Shown: in pieces, positions 1 to 8,075 of the stretch
Numbering within the stretch: the first letter of the stretch is position 1
How the letters are laid out: every line of letters begins with the position of its first letter
NCBI GenBank assembly: GCA_001468865.1
Contig: LDIY01000032.1
Span: 1-39,256, forward strand
DNA length: 39,256 nt
Source: a candidate division TM6 bacterium SOIL31
GTDB lineage: Bacteria; Babelota; Babeliae; Babelales; Vermiphilaceae
Reading direction: 5' to 3'
Notes under the pieces: model-generated
What the model saw: the letters and a program-made list of their open reading frames with translations, nothing else
What the model was told of the DNA's origin: nothing
Databases searched by the model: none
Position numbers and translations under genes: made by a program

Positions 1-2
1 GT

Positions 3-515
3 AAAGCATATGATTTTATGCTCAAGCAAACTCATAATACCAATCTTACAGAACAAGATGTTCGTGAACTTCATCGTCTTTTTTATTATTTAATTGACGA
101 AAAAAATGCAGGTACATATCGCACTGTTCTCATTTTTGTTACGGGTACCGATTTTGAGTTCGCAAAACCTTCAGAAGTTCCAATACTAATGAAAAAATTT
201 ATGGAAGACATTCCATCTTATAAAGAAAAATATCATCCGGTACACTATGCAGCCCTTGTTCATGCACAACTGGTTACTATTCACCCGTTCATCGATGGTA
301 ACGGAAGAACGGCGCGACTTCTTATGAATCTTGCTTTATTGCAAAGTGGTTATGTAATTACCATTATTCCACCAATCATGCGATCCACGTATATCAATAC
401 GATACGACAAGCAAATAAAGGTAATGTAACACCTTTTTTAGAATTCATTTCCGAAATGGTGTATGAAAGCTCAAAAGAATATTTGAGATTGATCCGATCA
501 ACAAAAAATATATAA
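3..515 (+). CDS. Fic family protein, C-terminal part (5' end outside window)
   Basis: Fic-domain protein, expected to transfer AMP or another nucleotide part to a target protein. The reading frame is open to the window edge (K-A-Y-D-F precede the first Met), so the true start lies upstream; an ATG at 18 is probably internal. The signature HPFIDGNGR is complete at 282-308, including catalytic His, the acidic residue and the phosphate-binding GNGR. The preceding LHRL and AALVHAQLVTI segments and the following RLLMNLALLQSGY are typical of the family. The inhibitory (S/T)xxxE(G/N) helix cannot be judged because the N-terminus is missing. The gene ends before a strong terminator. In host-associated bacteria such proteins are either toxin-like regulators or effectors; the sequence does not decide which. 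Confidence 0.9.
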   Translation, partial: KAYDFMLKQTHNTNLTEQDVRELHRLFYYLIDEKNAGTYRTVLIFVTGTDFEFAKPSEVPILMKKFMEDIPSYKEKYHPVHYAALVHAQLVTIHPFIDGNGRTARLLMNLALLQSGYVITIIPPIMRSTYINTIRQANKGNVTPFLEFISEMVYESSKEYLRLIRSTKNI

Positions 516-531
516 ATTCACCGTACTAAAA

Positions 532-585
532 CAAATGAAAATATCCGTCTGTGCATTATGCAAGCGGATATTTTCATTTGTTTTT
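532..585 (+). terminator. Rho-independent terminator after the Fic gene
   Basis: A perfect 16-bp inverted repeat (532-547 with 565-580) with a 17-nt loop is followed by a run of T. It lies 17 nt past the Fic stop codon and should end that transcript. Confidence 0.85.
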
Positions 586-676
586 GACGTAGATCATGAA
601 TGAAGGAAAGTGTTTAAATTGTTAAAAATATATTATAGTAATACGGTGATATAAACAAAAACAAAGGCAAAAAGCT

Positions 677-2518
677 GTGAAAAATTTTATAGATAATAAG
701 CACGCAAGACCGCATTTTATTTTCTTTTTTTCTTTTTACGCGCTCATTATTTTTCCCATGGAAAAGATGGAAAAGTATCCCCATTTTGTAACACGGCCAG
801 ACATCGTTTGTTTTAAGCCTCATAATAAATATAAATTTTCTGATCCAAAAGCAGCCTTTACATCTCATATATCTTGGGAAGAAATAAGTCCTGGGGAAAT
901 CAAGATCACCCCTGATCAAAAAAAAGCTATAATAGCTACAATAGGCAAAGTAAATATTTTTCATTTAGGTGCCTCATTTGAAAAATTAGAAAGACTTTTT
1001 GATATACCTCAAATAAAAGGTTCTCCTCTGCTGGCTATTGCACAAAAAGATAAAGAATTAATTATTGTTGCTGCCGGGAATTACACAGATCATCATAAAA
1101 AAAAAGATGTTTCTGGATATAGGATATTCAAAAATAATCAGGTGAGTGAATTTGAACCATTCAATTTTCAAATCAATCCTTCCAGTGAAATAAGTCCTCC
1201 TATTAATAAAATTTTGTTGAGTGAAACGGGACGTTTTTTAATAGTGGCACATCACGATCATGCTTATATAAAAGATCTTGATGATAACAGTTGCGATAGG
1301 ATCAGGTGCCCAAAAGAAAATTGGATTACCGATATTATTATGAATGAAAAAGAAACGATAATATTGCTTTTAACAAACCAAGGACAACTATCATATCATA
1401 ACGTGAGAAGATCCCCGGCAAATAATAGTGTTGATGTAGCATTAGTTAAAACAGTCAATACCGGTGATATAATTAGGCATATTAAATTTTCAGATTCAGG
1501 AGAATCAATGTTATATGTAACCCTGCACGGTGAAGTGAAAATTATCGATACGTTTCGTTTCCTTGAACATAGTCCGGTGGATTTATCTCGTCGTATTATT
1601 AATCAGGCCTCTGATATTTCACCAGCAACTTCTTGTCAAAAAGAAGAATCCTGTAATTCTCATGAATTAACTCCTGTCACAGGAGGAAACGTACCATCAT
1701 CTCGTTTCTCTTACTTAAAATATTATACCTCGGTTGCCGTTAACCAAGGTTCAGAATTTATTACCGCACATTGGACTAAACATGGCACTCCAGAAGACTG
1801 TTGTAAAATAAAAGTATACCGCCAAACAAATGATACAATTGAAAAATTTATTCTTATAGCGCCTCTTGGGAGAGGAAAAGAATATGATTATATAACACAA
1901 TCGGGCACACGTGAAACAGGTATAGGACATATAATATCTGTGGCTATTCGTGATAATCGCGTGCTTGCAGTTTGTACCGATGGTAATATGTATCCTTGGA
2001 TGTTGCCTGACAAAAAAGATGTTACCGAAATTAAAAAAGAATTTATCGATCCAAATCAATCAGATCGACCCGTTAGAAGACGCTCAAAGACATACTCAGG
2101 AGGAGAAAAATTACCGCCATGGCTAGATATAAACAAAATATCAAATAATCTTAGTATATTGCCGGAAAAAACTGAATCAACAGAAGAAAACATTTCGCTT
2201 TATAGAGAATCTTCTTCGAGTGGAAGAAAAACACCAACATTCGTAAAAACCTCGAAATCTTCTCGAATTGTTGAAGTTTTCAAAAAAAATAGTTTTAAAA
2301 GAGAAAATAGCGGCGGTTCTATTTCTCCTAAAACGATCAGTCCTATTAATAGTCTTTCCCCCAAAGCACCCAGCAGTCCTGTTAACTCAATTAATAAGCG
2401 TGAAGAAAGTGAAAAAAATGAACATAGGGAGATAGATAGTCCTGAAATTCTTCAAAGAGGACGCAGTATAAGTAGGGAAAGAGCAAGAGTTGACATCTGG
2501 GATCCAGAAAAAAAATAA
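677..2518 (+). CDS. Exported beta-propeller-like protein with Ser/Pro-rich tail
   Basis: Unrecognised 613-residue protein. The GTG start at 677 has an AAAGG about 9 nt upstream and gives a charged N-terminus plus a hydrophobic stretch (about residues 13-27) ending in P-M-E, like the other exported proteins here. The ATG at 758 would remove that segment. Residues about 70-450 contain repeated short beta-rich blades such as IRHIKFSDSGESMLYVTL and ILLSETGRFLIVAHHDH, which look like degenerate WD40 or related propeller repeats. From about residue 455 the protein is disordered, rich in Ser, Pro, Lys and Arg, with several SP motifs. A propeller with a phosphosite-like tail suggests a scaffold, but no enzyme motif is visible. 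It is followed by a bidirectional terminator and faces a minus-strand flavoprotein gene. Confidence 0.75.
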   Translation: MKNFIDNKHARPHFIFFFSFYALIIFPMEKMEKYPHFVTRPDIVCFKPHNKYKFSDPKAAFTSHISWEEISPGEIKITPDQKKAIIATIGKVNIFHLGASFEKLERLFDIPQIKGSPLLAIAQKDKELIIVAAGNYTDHHKKKDVSGYRIFKNNQVSEFEPFNFQINPSSEISPPINKILLSETGRFLIVAHHDHAYIKDLDDNSCDRIRCPKENWITDIIMNEKETIILLLTNQGQLSYHNVRRSPANNSVDVALVKTVNTGDIIRHIKFSDSGESMLYVTLHGEVKIIDTFRFLEHSPVDLSRRIINQASDISPATSCQKEESCNSHELTPVTGGNVPSSRFSYLKYYTSVAVNQGSEFITAHWTKHGTPEDCCKIKVYRQTNDTIEKFILIAPLGRGKEYDYITQSGTRETGIGHIISVAIRDNRVLAVCTDGNMYPWMLPDKKDVTEIKKEFIDPNQSDRPVRRRSKTYSGGEKLPPWLDINKISNNLSILPEKTESTEENISLYRESSSSGRKTPTFVKTSKSSRIVEVFKKNSFKRENSGGSISPKTISPINSLSPKAPSSPVNSINKREESEKNEHREIDSPEILQRGRSISRERARVDIWDPEKK

Positions 2519-2533
2519 GTCATACTTTACACT

Positions 2534-2575
2534 AATAAAAAGAGGTGCATCTTTGAGAATGCACCTCTTTTTATT
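2534..2575. terminator. Bidirectional terminator between convergent genes
   Basis: A perfect 17-bp inverted repeat (2534-2550 with 2559-2575) with an 8-nt loop has A-rich and T-rich ends, so it can work on both strands. It sits between the propeller-like gene and the convergent flavoprotein gene. Confidence 0.85.
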
Positions 2576-2592
2576 ACTCTACTTTTTTGCGC

Positions 2593-3747
2593 TTATATCC
2601 ATGGTATTTCTATATGTTCATCTTCAGTCAAGTGTGCTTTATCATTACTGATCCAACGCGGGATGAGCTTTTTTGCATACACCAAATAGGCCCCCAGGCC
2701 ATTTTTAGCGATCTTATGTCCATTAAAAAGCCCTGTTGGAGGAAAGGCTATACCAATTCCGTATAAATTTTCATCAATCACCCCTGTATTTTCATCGAAA
2801 TTGACATCCATTGATCCATTGATCGAAAGTTTGTTTGATTCATATCCAATAGCATAAATAACTTTAGTGCATTGACACAAAAATTTTTCTCTATTTTCAG
2901 GGGTATTGAGCACGCGCAGAATATTTGCTGGCGGATTTTTTTCAAGAACATTTGCTACCCACGCAGCAGTATCGCCTTCTAATCCTGGCGAACCATAAAA
3001 ATAATCTTCGATATAAAAATTTATTATTCGCTTCACAGCACACGGAGCAGAATCAATACAACATTCAGATAAATGCTTCAAAATAAGCATTGCTGAATGC
3101 ATGCCACCAAACACCGCAACACAATCAGTGGGCACCACACACTGCGCCAACTTATTGTTATCAAAGGCATCATACAAAGAAATTTCTGGAATATTATAAT
3201 TGAGCCGTTTTGGTTGCGCTCCAATTGCTAAAATAACTTTTTGTGCTTGCACGTGCCCACCAGGAGTTTCTAAAACCCAATAATCATCCAGACGCATCAG
3301 GGAAGTAACCGTATCTTGGATGGGCACAACCATTTTTTGCAAATACGCGGTAAAATCAAGTAATGGATCAATGATCACGCCTAATTTCTGAAATTTTTCC
3401 AGTTCATAGGTATACAATGCATCCAAAGAAGGAGAAGTAATTCCTTTAAAAAAAGGACAATTTTCTACGTAGTCCAGCAGATGTTGTGTCTGCACATTCC
3501 CGGGAACTTCACGATAATATTTTCCCACATTTCCCACATTAAATTCAGGATCGATCCATGCAATGGTTGAAGCATCAACTCCAGCATCAATTAAAACAGC
3601 AAGCGCCGTGATTCCTGCAAACCCTGCGCCCACAATTGCCCACTCATAAGAGTTAGTTTTATGAGTTTTATTTTCCACTTGACCACATAATAAACTATTT
3701 CCTGCTATTAATACTATCATTACAATAATGGAAAATATTTTTCTCAT
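2593..3747 (-). CDS. Exported FAD/NAD(P)-binding oxidoreductase-like protein
   Basis: A 384-residue flavoprotein-type protein. After a signal-peptide-like N-terminus (MRKIFSIIVMIVLIAGNSLLC) comes the dinucleotide-binding motif VGAGFAGITAL (GxGxxG) at about residues 39-49. A second glycine-rich segment, VAVFGGMHSAMLILKHL, lies near the middle and probably belongs to an NAD(P) site. VIYAIGYES near residue 305 resembles the ATG motif that closes the FAD fold. This layout fits the pyridine nucleotide-disulfide or lysine/ornithine monooxygenase-like families, but no redox CxxC is seen and the substrate is unknown. The start has a TAGGTAA ribosome site just upstream. A signal peptide on a Rossmann-fold flavoenzyme is unusual, since FAD is normally bound in the cytoplasm. 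Confidence 0.8.
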   Translation of the reverse strand: MRKIFSIIVMIVLIAGNSLLCGQVENKTHKTNSYEWAIVGAGFAGITALAVLIDAGVDASTIAWIDPEFNVGNVGKYYREVPGNVQTQHLLDYVENCPFFKGITSPSLDALYTYELEKFQKLGVIIDPLLDFTAYLQKMVVPIQDTVTSLMRLDDYWVLETPGGHVQAQKVILAIGAQPKRLNYNIPEISLYDAFDNNKLAQCVVPTDCVAVFGGMHSAMLILKHLSECCIDSAPCAVKRIINFYIEDYFYGSPGLEGDTAAWVANVLEKNPPANILRVLNTPENREKFLCQCTKVIYAIGYESNKLSINGSMDVNFDENTGVIDENLYGIGIAFPPTGLFNGHKIAKNGLGAYLVYAKKLIPRWISNDKAHLTEDEHIEIPWI

Positions 3748-4035
3748 AGCATTACCTATCTGCTTTAAAAAGGATGGAACCGATTTTTTTCTTTAATTTA
3801 TACAAAGTAAAGAGAGTGAAGCAAGAACAGAGCAGTTTTAGTAGATGAAGATTGAATCGAGAAGGCGAACTTTTTTTACTATAATCTCATTGATTTACCG
3901 CCATTAAAAAAATGTCATACTATGCATCTTACCTAACAAAGTATAGAATTAATTTTGTGATAAGCCCTCAGAAAAAATTACAATACATGATCAAAATAAT
4001 TTTATTTTCATAACCTTCATAACAATATATATAGC

Positions 4036-4584
4036 ATGCAACTTAAACAATCACCCATTCCTCATTTCACCTTCAAAAGACTAACACCAGAGGATTGGCC
4101 CAATATGTTACAATGGTTCAAAGAACCACACGTAGAAAAGTGGTGGCCAACCCCACAAGAAAACGAATTAATGGAATATTTCTTAGAAAAAATTCGATCA
4201 AAAGACACATTTGGTTTTATCGTATTTTTAGAAGAAAGACCGATTGGCTATATTCAATACTATTATATTGATCGTAAAAATGAGAAAACAGGATTTTCTT
4301 TACCACTACTTCCAGATGAAACCACGGTTGGAATTGATCAATTTATTGGTGATTCGAATTATTTGTATAAAGGATATGGAACTCTTCTTATCAAGCAATT
4401 TATTGAAGAATTATTCATCCTAGAACCAAAATTGACAACAATTATTGTAGATCCTGATTCAGAAAATATAGCCGCTATCAGATGTTATGAAAAAGTAGGA
4501 TTTGTTCGAGTATGTGTTTATGAAAGCTCTGGTGGAATACAACTTTTAATGAGATATGATATTAATAAAAGAGACGCCTTTTAG
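4036..4584 (+). CDS. GNAT acetyltransferase, AAC(6')-like
   Basis: A 182-residue GCN5-related N-acetyltransferase without a signal peptide, so cytoplasmic. The N-terminus reads FTFKRLTPEDWPNMLQWF followed by EPHVEKWW, as in the AAC(6')-Ib/IucB-like group. The acetyl-CoA region contains GIDQFIGD, then YKGYGTLLIKQFIEELF (the Q/RxxGxG/A loop in the form YKGYGT). The late segment IVDPDSENIAAIRCYEKVGF matches the DP..N..AIRCYEK.GF signature seen in aminoglycoside 6'-N-acetyltransferases. The family acetylates amines using acetyl-CoA. Aminoglycoside modification is possible, but related proteins act on siderophore precursors or protein N-termini. It stands alone, upstream of a weak terminator. Confidence 0.85.
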   Translation: MQLKQSPIPHFTFKRLTPEDWPNMLQWFKEPHVEKWWPTPQENELMEYFLEKIRSKDTFGFIVFLEERPIGYIQYYYIDRKNEKTGFSLPLLPDETTVGIDQFIGDSNYLYKGYGTLLIKQFIEELFILEPKLTTIIVDPDSENIAAIRCYEKVGFVRVCVYESSGGIQLLMRYDINKRDAF

Positions 4585-4600
4585 CGACTTTTTTTATTAG
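4573..4600 (+). terminator. Weak terminator-like hairpin after the GNAT gene
   Basis: An imperfect hairpin (AGACGC with GCGACT, one mismatch) overlaps the last codons and stop of the acetyltransferase gene and runs into seven T. This is a plausible but weak terminator. Confidence 0.45.
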
Positions 4601-4666
4601 TATCAATCTATTTAATTAAACTATCCTTTAAAATCTCTTTTTTTTGTATATCTTCTGATACCTGTA

Positions 4667-5212
4667 TTAAAGCAAAATACAGCAACATCTTTTGTCTAAA
4701 GGCAATTCATTTTTTTTCAATAGGCTATGTTCATTAAGATAAGATTCACGATAGATCAACTTGCCCGAAGACATATCAATAACAACCTGACAATCAGCCT
4801 GGTTGCCATACAAGCGAAGCTCAGGATTGCTCGGTCTTTGGGGAAATTGTATATCAGCTATAATAAAGTTTGTTTGTTCTTTTTTGAGTACTTGCTTTAC
4901 TGGTCGATCATTTATAAAAGAACAACCGTCTATATAACAATGTACAAGTTTATTGTGCTTATAAGCTTCTTCCCGATTTTCTCTGCTAAGCCTTTTTATC
5001 ACCTCTTCAGGAATAAATTCATTACGAGATTTGTGCCAAAAATAATCGCTGTATCGAAGCAGACTTGATTTGGACTTTGCAGTATTAGAGACCTGCTTGC
5101 AGCGATTGACTGCAGGCGACATTTTTTCTATATCAGTTTTATCTTGCTCCATAGATAGAATACCCAGACTTGTACACAGTATAGCGCATGCAAATATCAT
5201 ATGTGTCTTCAT
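4667..5212 (-). CDS. Small exported protein with C-terminal CaaX-like box
   Basis: Unrecognised 181-residue protein. A short Sec-type signal peptide (MKTHMIFACAILCTSLGILS) ends at S-M-E, the junction repeated in many proteins of this window. The mature part is polar and rich in Lys, Arg, Ser and Asn, with no repeat or enzyme motif that I recognise. The last residues are KRCCCILL. C-I-L-L fits the eukaryotic CaaX prenylation box; Leu in the last position is typical of geranylgeranyl transferase I substrates, and the two extra cysteines resemble palmitoylation sites of small GTPases. If the protein reaches a host cell it could be lipidated there; this is inference. It is transcribed in the same direction as lepB but separated from it by a terminator. 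Confidence 0.75.
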   Translation of the reverse strand: MKTHMIFACAILCTSLGILSMEQDKTDIEKMSPAVNRCKQVSNTAKSKSSLLRYSDYFWHKSRNEFIPEEVIKRLSRENREEAYKHNKLVHCYIDGCSFINDRPVKQVLKKEQTNFIIADIQFPQRPSNPELRLYGNQADCQVVIDMSSGKLIYRESYLNEHSLLKKNELPLDKRCCCILL

Positions 5213-5365
5213 AAAAGCTTTTCGTAATTATTGATTTATACAGTGATTTTTTTAAAACTTTACTATTTAACATTATATAGCGCGGTGTACAAAAATCAAA
5301 ACATGAAATACTTATATTAGACCAGCACGGAAAAAATTGGTCGGATAAAACTTATAATGCTAGCT

Positions 5366-5388
5366 AAAAAAAGGCACCTTGTGGTGCC
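5366..5388 (-). terminator. Terminator after lepB
   Basis: On the minus strand, the 6-bp stem GGCACC/GGTGCC with a 4-nt loop is followed by seven T, starting a few nucleotides after the lepB stop codon. Confidence 0.75.
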
Positions 5389-5394
5389 CTCTTT

Positions 5395-6369
5395 TTAATA
5401 AATCCACTGATAACATCTACTCCACCGAACCCGTTTCCAATAATCAATCGGATGCTTAATTAAATCAACAATCCACCAGCTTTCATCACTATCAATTGAC
5501 CATAGGCGTGCAATCAATCTTCCGTGAATTTGTTCACGTTTAACGGGTCCAAAGAAACGACAATCTTTACTACCTAAACGGTTATCTCCCATGCCCCAAT
5601 ATTCATCTTCCCCAAGTTTTACAAAAAACACATCCGATTTATTCCAATTATTATGCGTTTCATCAGGAGATGTTTTGCCATCACGCGGATAGATTGGCGT
5701 TCCCGGAATTGTTAATGCAGGATTTCCTTCTTGGTCACGCAAAATACGATCTTCATGAAAGTTATAAAATGGTTGTTGATCAAACGGCTTACGAGAATCA
5801 TATGAACGTGGCGGCAGCGCATCTTGCGACAACCTTTGCATTACGTAATCATTGAGCATGGTCTGATTAACGTTATAACGGCGTTGCAACTGCTGCACTT
5901 CGCGTTCTATATCTTTTATGAGAACATCTGCATCCTGAGAAAGTTCACTGAGAAGTGGATACTGATTAATATACGGTTCATTTAATTTTTCACCATTGCG
6001 GTAGACCACCGGTTTACCATCTTCAATTGCACCTCGAATGGTATCCCCAGGAACACCAATAATGCGCTTAGTCCAATTTTGAGGACCCCATACATACCGC
6101 TGAAAAAGATTTTTAAAATAATTATCGGAATATTCATATTCAGGATCATTCATGGCAATTATTTCACCATGACGCGGACCACGAAAATTATACGTCAATT
6201 TATCGGAAAAAAAGCGTTCACCCACAAGAATGGTTGTTTCCATTGAGCCTGTTGGTACTTGATAAAGACCAAATCCATAGGTACGGATTAAAAAAACAAT
6301 GATCAGTAAAAATATAAATTCAAGAGTACTGCTCAGCGTGCTCTGTTTTTTTTTGGTGTTCTGAGACAT
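5395..6369 (-). CDS. lepB: Signal peptidase I
   Basis: Membrane-bound serine protease that removes signal peptides after Sec or Tat export. One transmembrane helix lies at about residues 16-33, followed by the catalytic-serine box VPTGSMETTI (Ser42). The catalytic lysine is Lys101 in TKRIIGVPGDTIR. The conserved GDNR box is at residues 261-264, followed by SKDCRFFGPV. At 324 residues it is longer than many Gram-positive forms because of an extra segment at about residues 140-240 between the lysine and GDNR boxes, as in many Gram-negative enzymes. It is divergently transcribed from the ankyrin protein gene and ends at its own terminator. Given the many short signal peptides in this window, it is the likely processing enzyme for them. 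Confidence 0.96.
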   Translation of the reverse strand: MSQNTKKKQSTLSSTLEFIFLLIIVFLIRTYGFGLYQVPTGSMETTILVGERFFSDKLTYNFRGPRHGEIIAMNDPEYEYSDNYFKNLFQRYVWGPQNWTKRIIGVPGDTIRGAIEDGKPVVYRNGEKLNEPYINQYPLLSELSQDADVLIKDIEREVQQLQRRYNVNQTMLNDYVMQRLSQDALPPRSYDSRKPFDQQPFYNFHEDRILRDQEGNPALTIPGTPIYPRDGKTSPDETHNNWNKSDVFFVKLGEDEYWGMGDNRLGSKDCRFFGPVKREQIHGRLIARLWSIDSDESWWIVDLIKHPIDYWKRVRWSRCYQWIY

Positions 6370-6449
6370 AGAAATTTCCTTGTTTTTAAGATATCTTTAT
6401 GCAATGATTTTCGCCGATAATCATAAAAAGTACAAGTTAAAGGATTTAC

Positions 6450-7535
6450 ATGAAATATTTCATAGCTCTCTGTTTTTTTCTGATATTACCTTCACTACAT
6501 AACCATATTCACGCTATGGAACCGGCAAAAAAAAAAATAAAAGCTCCATCAAAAAAAATAGATTTCACCTTAATACCTTTTCTTCAGATATTTAGCGATC
6601 ATATTCTTTCGGAAATAAACGGCAAGATCTTTGATATAATATGCTTTAAATCTTCCAATCTCAAAGAAGGGGCTCGTTGCATTAATCATTTTGCAACAGC
6701 CTGCAAATCAATCAATATACTAGTTAATAACAAGATGTTACCTATCATTAAACAATTATCCGATCATTACGCATGCTCTAATGAATATGCTGCCGGGGCA
6801 CTCCAAATGTCCACCGCCACTGATATTCTTTTAAAACAATTAGGCTTTCAAAATATGTGCGGCGATTGGGATACGCCACGCAAAATTTCTTCCCAGAATG
6901 CTCTTCATATTAAAAAAAGCAATATTGATTTAGATTTTACGTATGGTAAATATTGTTTTACAGAACTTATGCGCGCATCATGTGGGTTCGGTCCGAAAGA
7001 AAAGGGAAAACCTTATATCGTTGAATGGCTCATTAACAATGGTGCTGATATTACTCTAATCAGTTCCCAGGGCCATACTGCGGCTTTTTATGCAACAGTC
7101 ACATGGAATGATGGAGATAAACAATTAATCGAATATTTTTGGGATCATCCCGCCTTTGATGCCAATGAAATAGGAACACAAGGTCATTCAACAGGGCCAA
7201 ACGGTGAAAGTCATTCCATCGATGCTACACTTCTCATGTTCTTCTTATTGAACTCGAAGCATGTCTGGGAAAGTATAAAAGAAAAAAATCTTCGTAAACA
7301 ATTGGTACTATTGAAATTGGTTAAAACATTATGTGAAAAAGGCGCAGATCCATCATTAGCACCTAACAAAGGAAAAGGTGACTATATCTTTTTCCCTACT
7401 CAAACCGCGTTATCTATTGCACAAGACTTTGGTAATCATAATTTGATTAAAGTGTTGGAAGATGCAATTGCAAAGAAAAAATCCCAAGAACAGAATAGCG
7501 ATCTACCATTATATAAAAAAAGGCGCCTTTTTTAA
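6450..7535 (+). CDS. Exported ankyrin-repeat protein
   Basis: A 361-residue protein with a clear signal peptide (MKYFIALCFFLILPSLHNHIHA, then M-E-P). A lysine-rich stretch follows. Two regions look like ankyrin repeats: about residues 170-225 (TELMRASCG, then VEWLINNGADITLISSQGHT) and about 290-345 (VKTLCEKGADPSLAP, then TALSIAQDFGNHNLIKVLED). Helices between them fit degenerate repeats. The N-terminal FLQIFSDHILSEINGKIFD resembles a short eukaryotic-type helical motif, but I cannot assign it to F-box or another domain. Ankyrin proteins with signal peptides are common in intracellular bacteria and usually bind host proteins, which is inferred here. The stop codon lies inside a short A/T-rich palindrome that may act as a terminator. 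Confidence 0.8.
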   Translation: MKYFIALCFFLILPSLHNHIHAMEPAKKKIKAPSKKIDFTLIPFLQIFSDHILSEINGKIFDIICFKSSNLKEGARCINHFATACKSINILVNNKMLPIIKQLSDHYACSNEYAAGALQMSTATDILLKQLGFQNMCGDWDTPRKISSQNALHIKKSNIDLDFTYGKYCFTELMRASCGFGPKEKGKPYIVEWLINNGADITLISSQGHTAAFYATVTWNDGDKQLIEYFWDHPAFDANEIGTQGHSTGPNGESHSIDATLLMFFLLNSKHVWESIKEKNLRKQLVLLKLVKTLCEKGADPSLAPNKGKGDYIFFPTQTALSIAQDFGNHNLIKVLEDAIAKKKSQEQNSDLPLYKKRRLF

Positions 7536-7599
7536 CCTTTGCTTTTTTCTTTCAAAATACAGTTAGATGAAACATAAAAAACATAACTAAGGAATCCGT

Positions 7600-8073
7600 A
7601 TGTTTCACCATATTATCTCTTTTACCATGCACCATTCACCCCTACTGCAACAATTGGGGTTCACGCTGATCCGCGTCGGATTTGGTACCATCTTTCTTAT
7701 CTTTGGTTACAATAAATTAATGTCTGGTTCAGAAAGCCTCACGCAACTCGGGAGTGCCATGGGATTATTTGGTATCACTTGGGGATACTGCATGTGGGGA
7801 TATTTTGCTGCACTAACGGAATTATGTGGCGGAGCTGCCTTTATGCTCGGATTTGGCACTCGAATTGCATCTCTTCCACTTATCTGGCTTTTGATTGTGG
7901 CAATCAAATTCCACTTTCAAAAAAATGATCCTTTTATGAAATGGGCTTTTGCTGCTCTGTGTTTGTGTATTGTTATCAGTTATCTTCTTGCTGGCAGCGG
8001 CCTTTATTCGGTGGACCATATGTGGAAAAGTTGTTCTTCTTGCCATACATCGTCACACAATCATCATATGTAA
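7600..8073 (+). CDS. DoxX family membrane protein
   Basis: A 157-residue integral membrane protein with about four hydrophobic helices. The segment TLIRVGFGTIFLIFGYNKLM is the usual first DoxX helix with its F-G-x-x-K end, and TELCGGAAFMLGFGTRIASL matches the E..gG..L..G..tr core of the family. DoxX-like proteins occur in thiol redox or respiratory settings, but the exact role is uncertain. The C-terminal tail after the last helix holds CSSCHTSSHNHH, a Cys/His-rich stretch that could bind a metal. An ATG at 7630 is an alternative start; the one at 7600 has AAGGAATCC upstream. The stop codon lies 2 nt from the stop of the convergent ATPase gene, leaving no room for a terminator. Confidence 0.88.
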   Translation: MFHHIISFTMHHSPLLQQLGFTLIRVGFGTIFLIFGYNKLMSGSESLTQLGSAMGLFGITWGYCMWGYFAALTELCGGAAFMLGFGTRIASLPLIWLLIVAIKFHFQKNDPFMKWAFAALCLCIVISYLLAGSGLYSVDHMWKSCSSCHTSSHNHHM

Positions 8074-8075
8074 TT

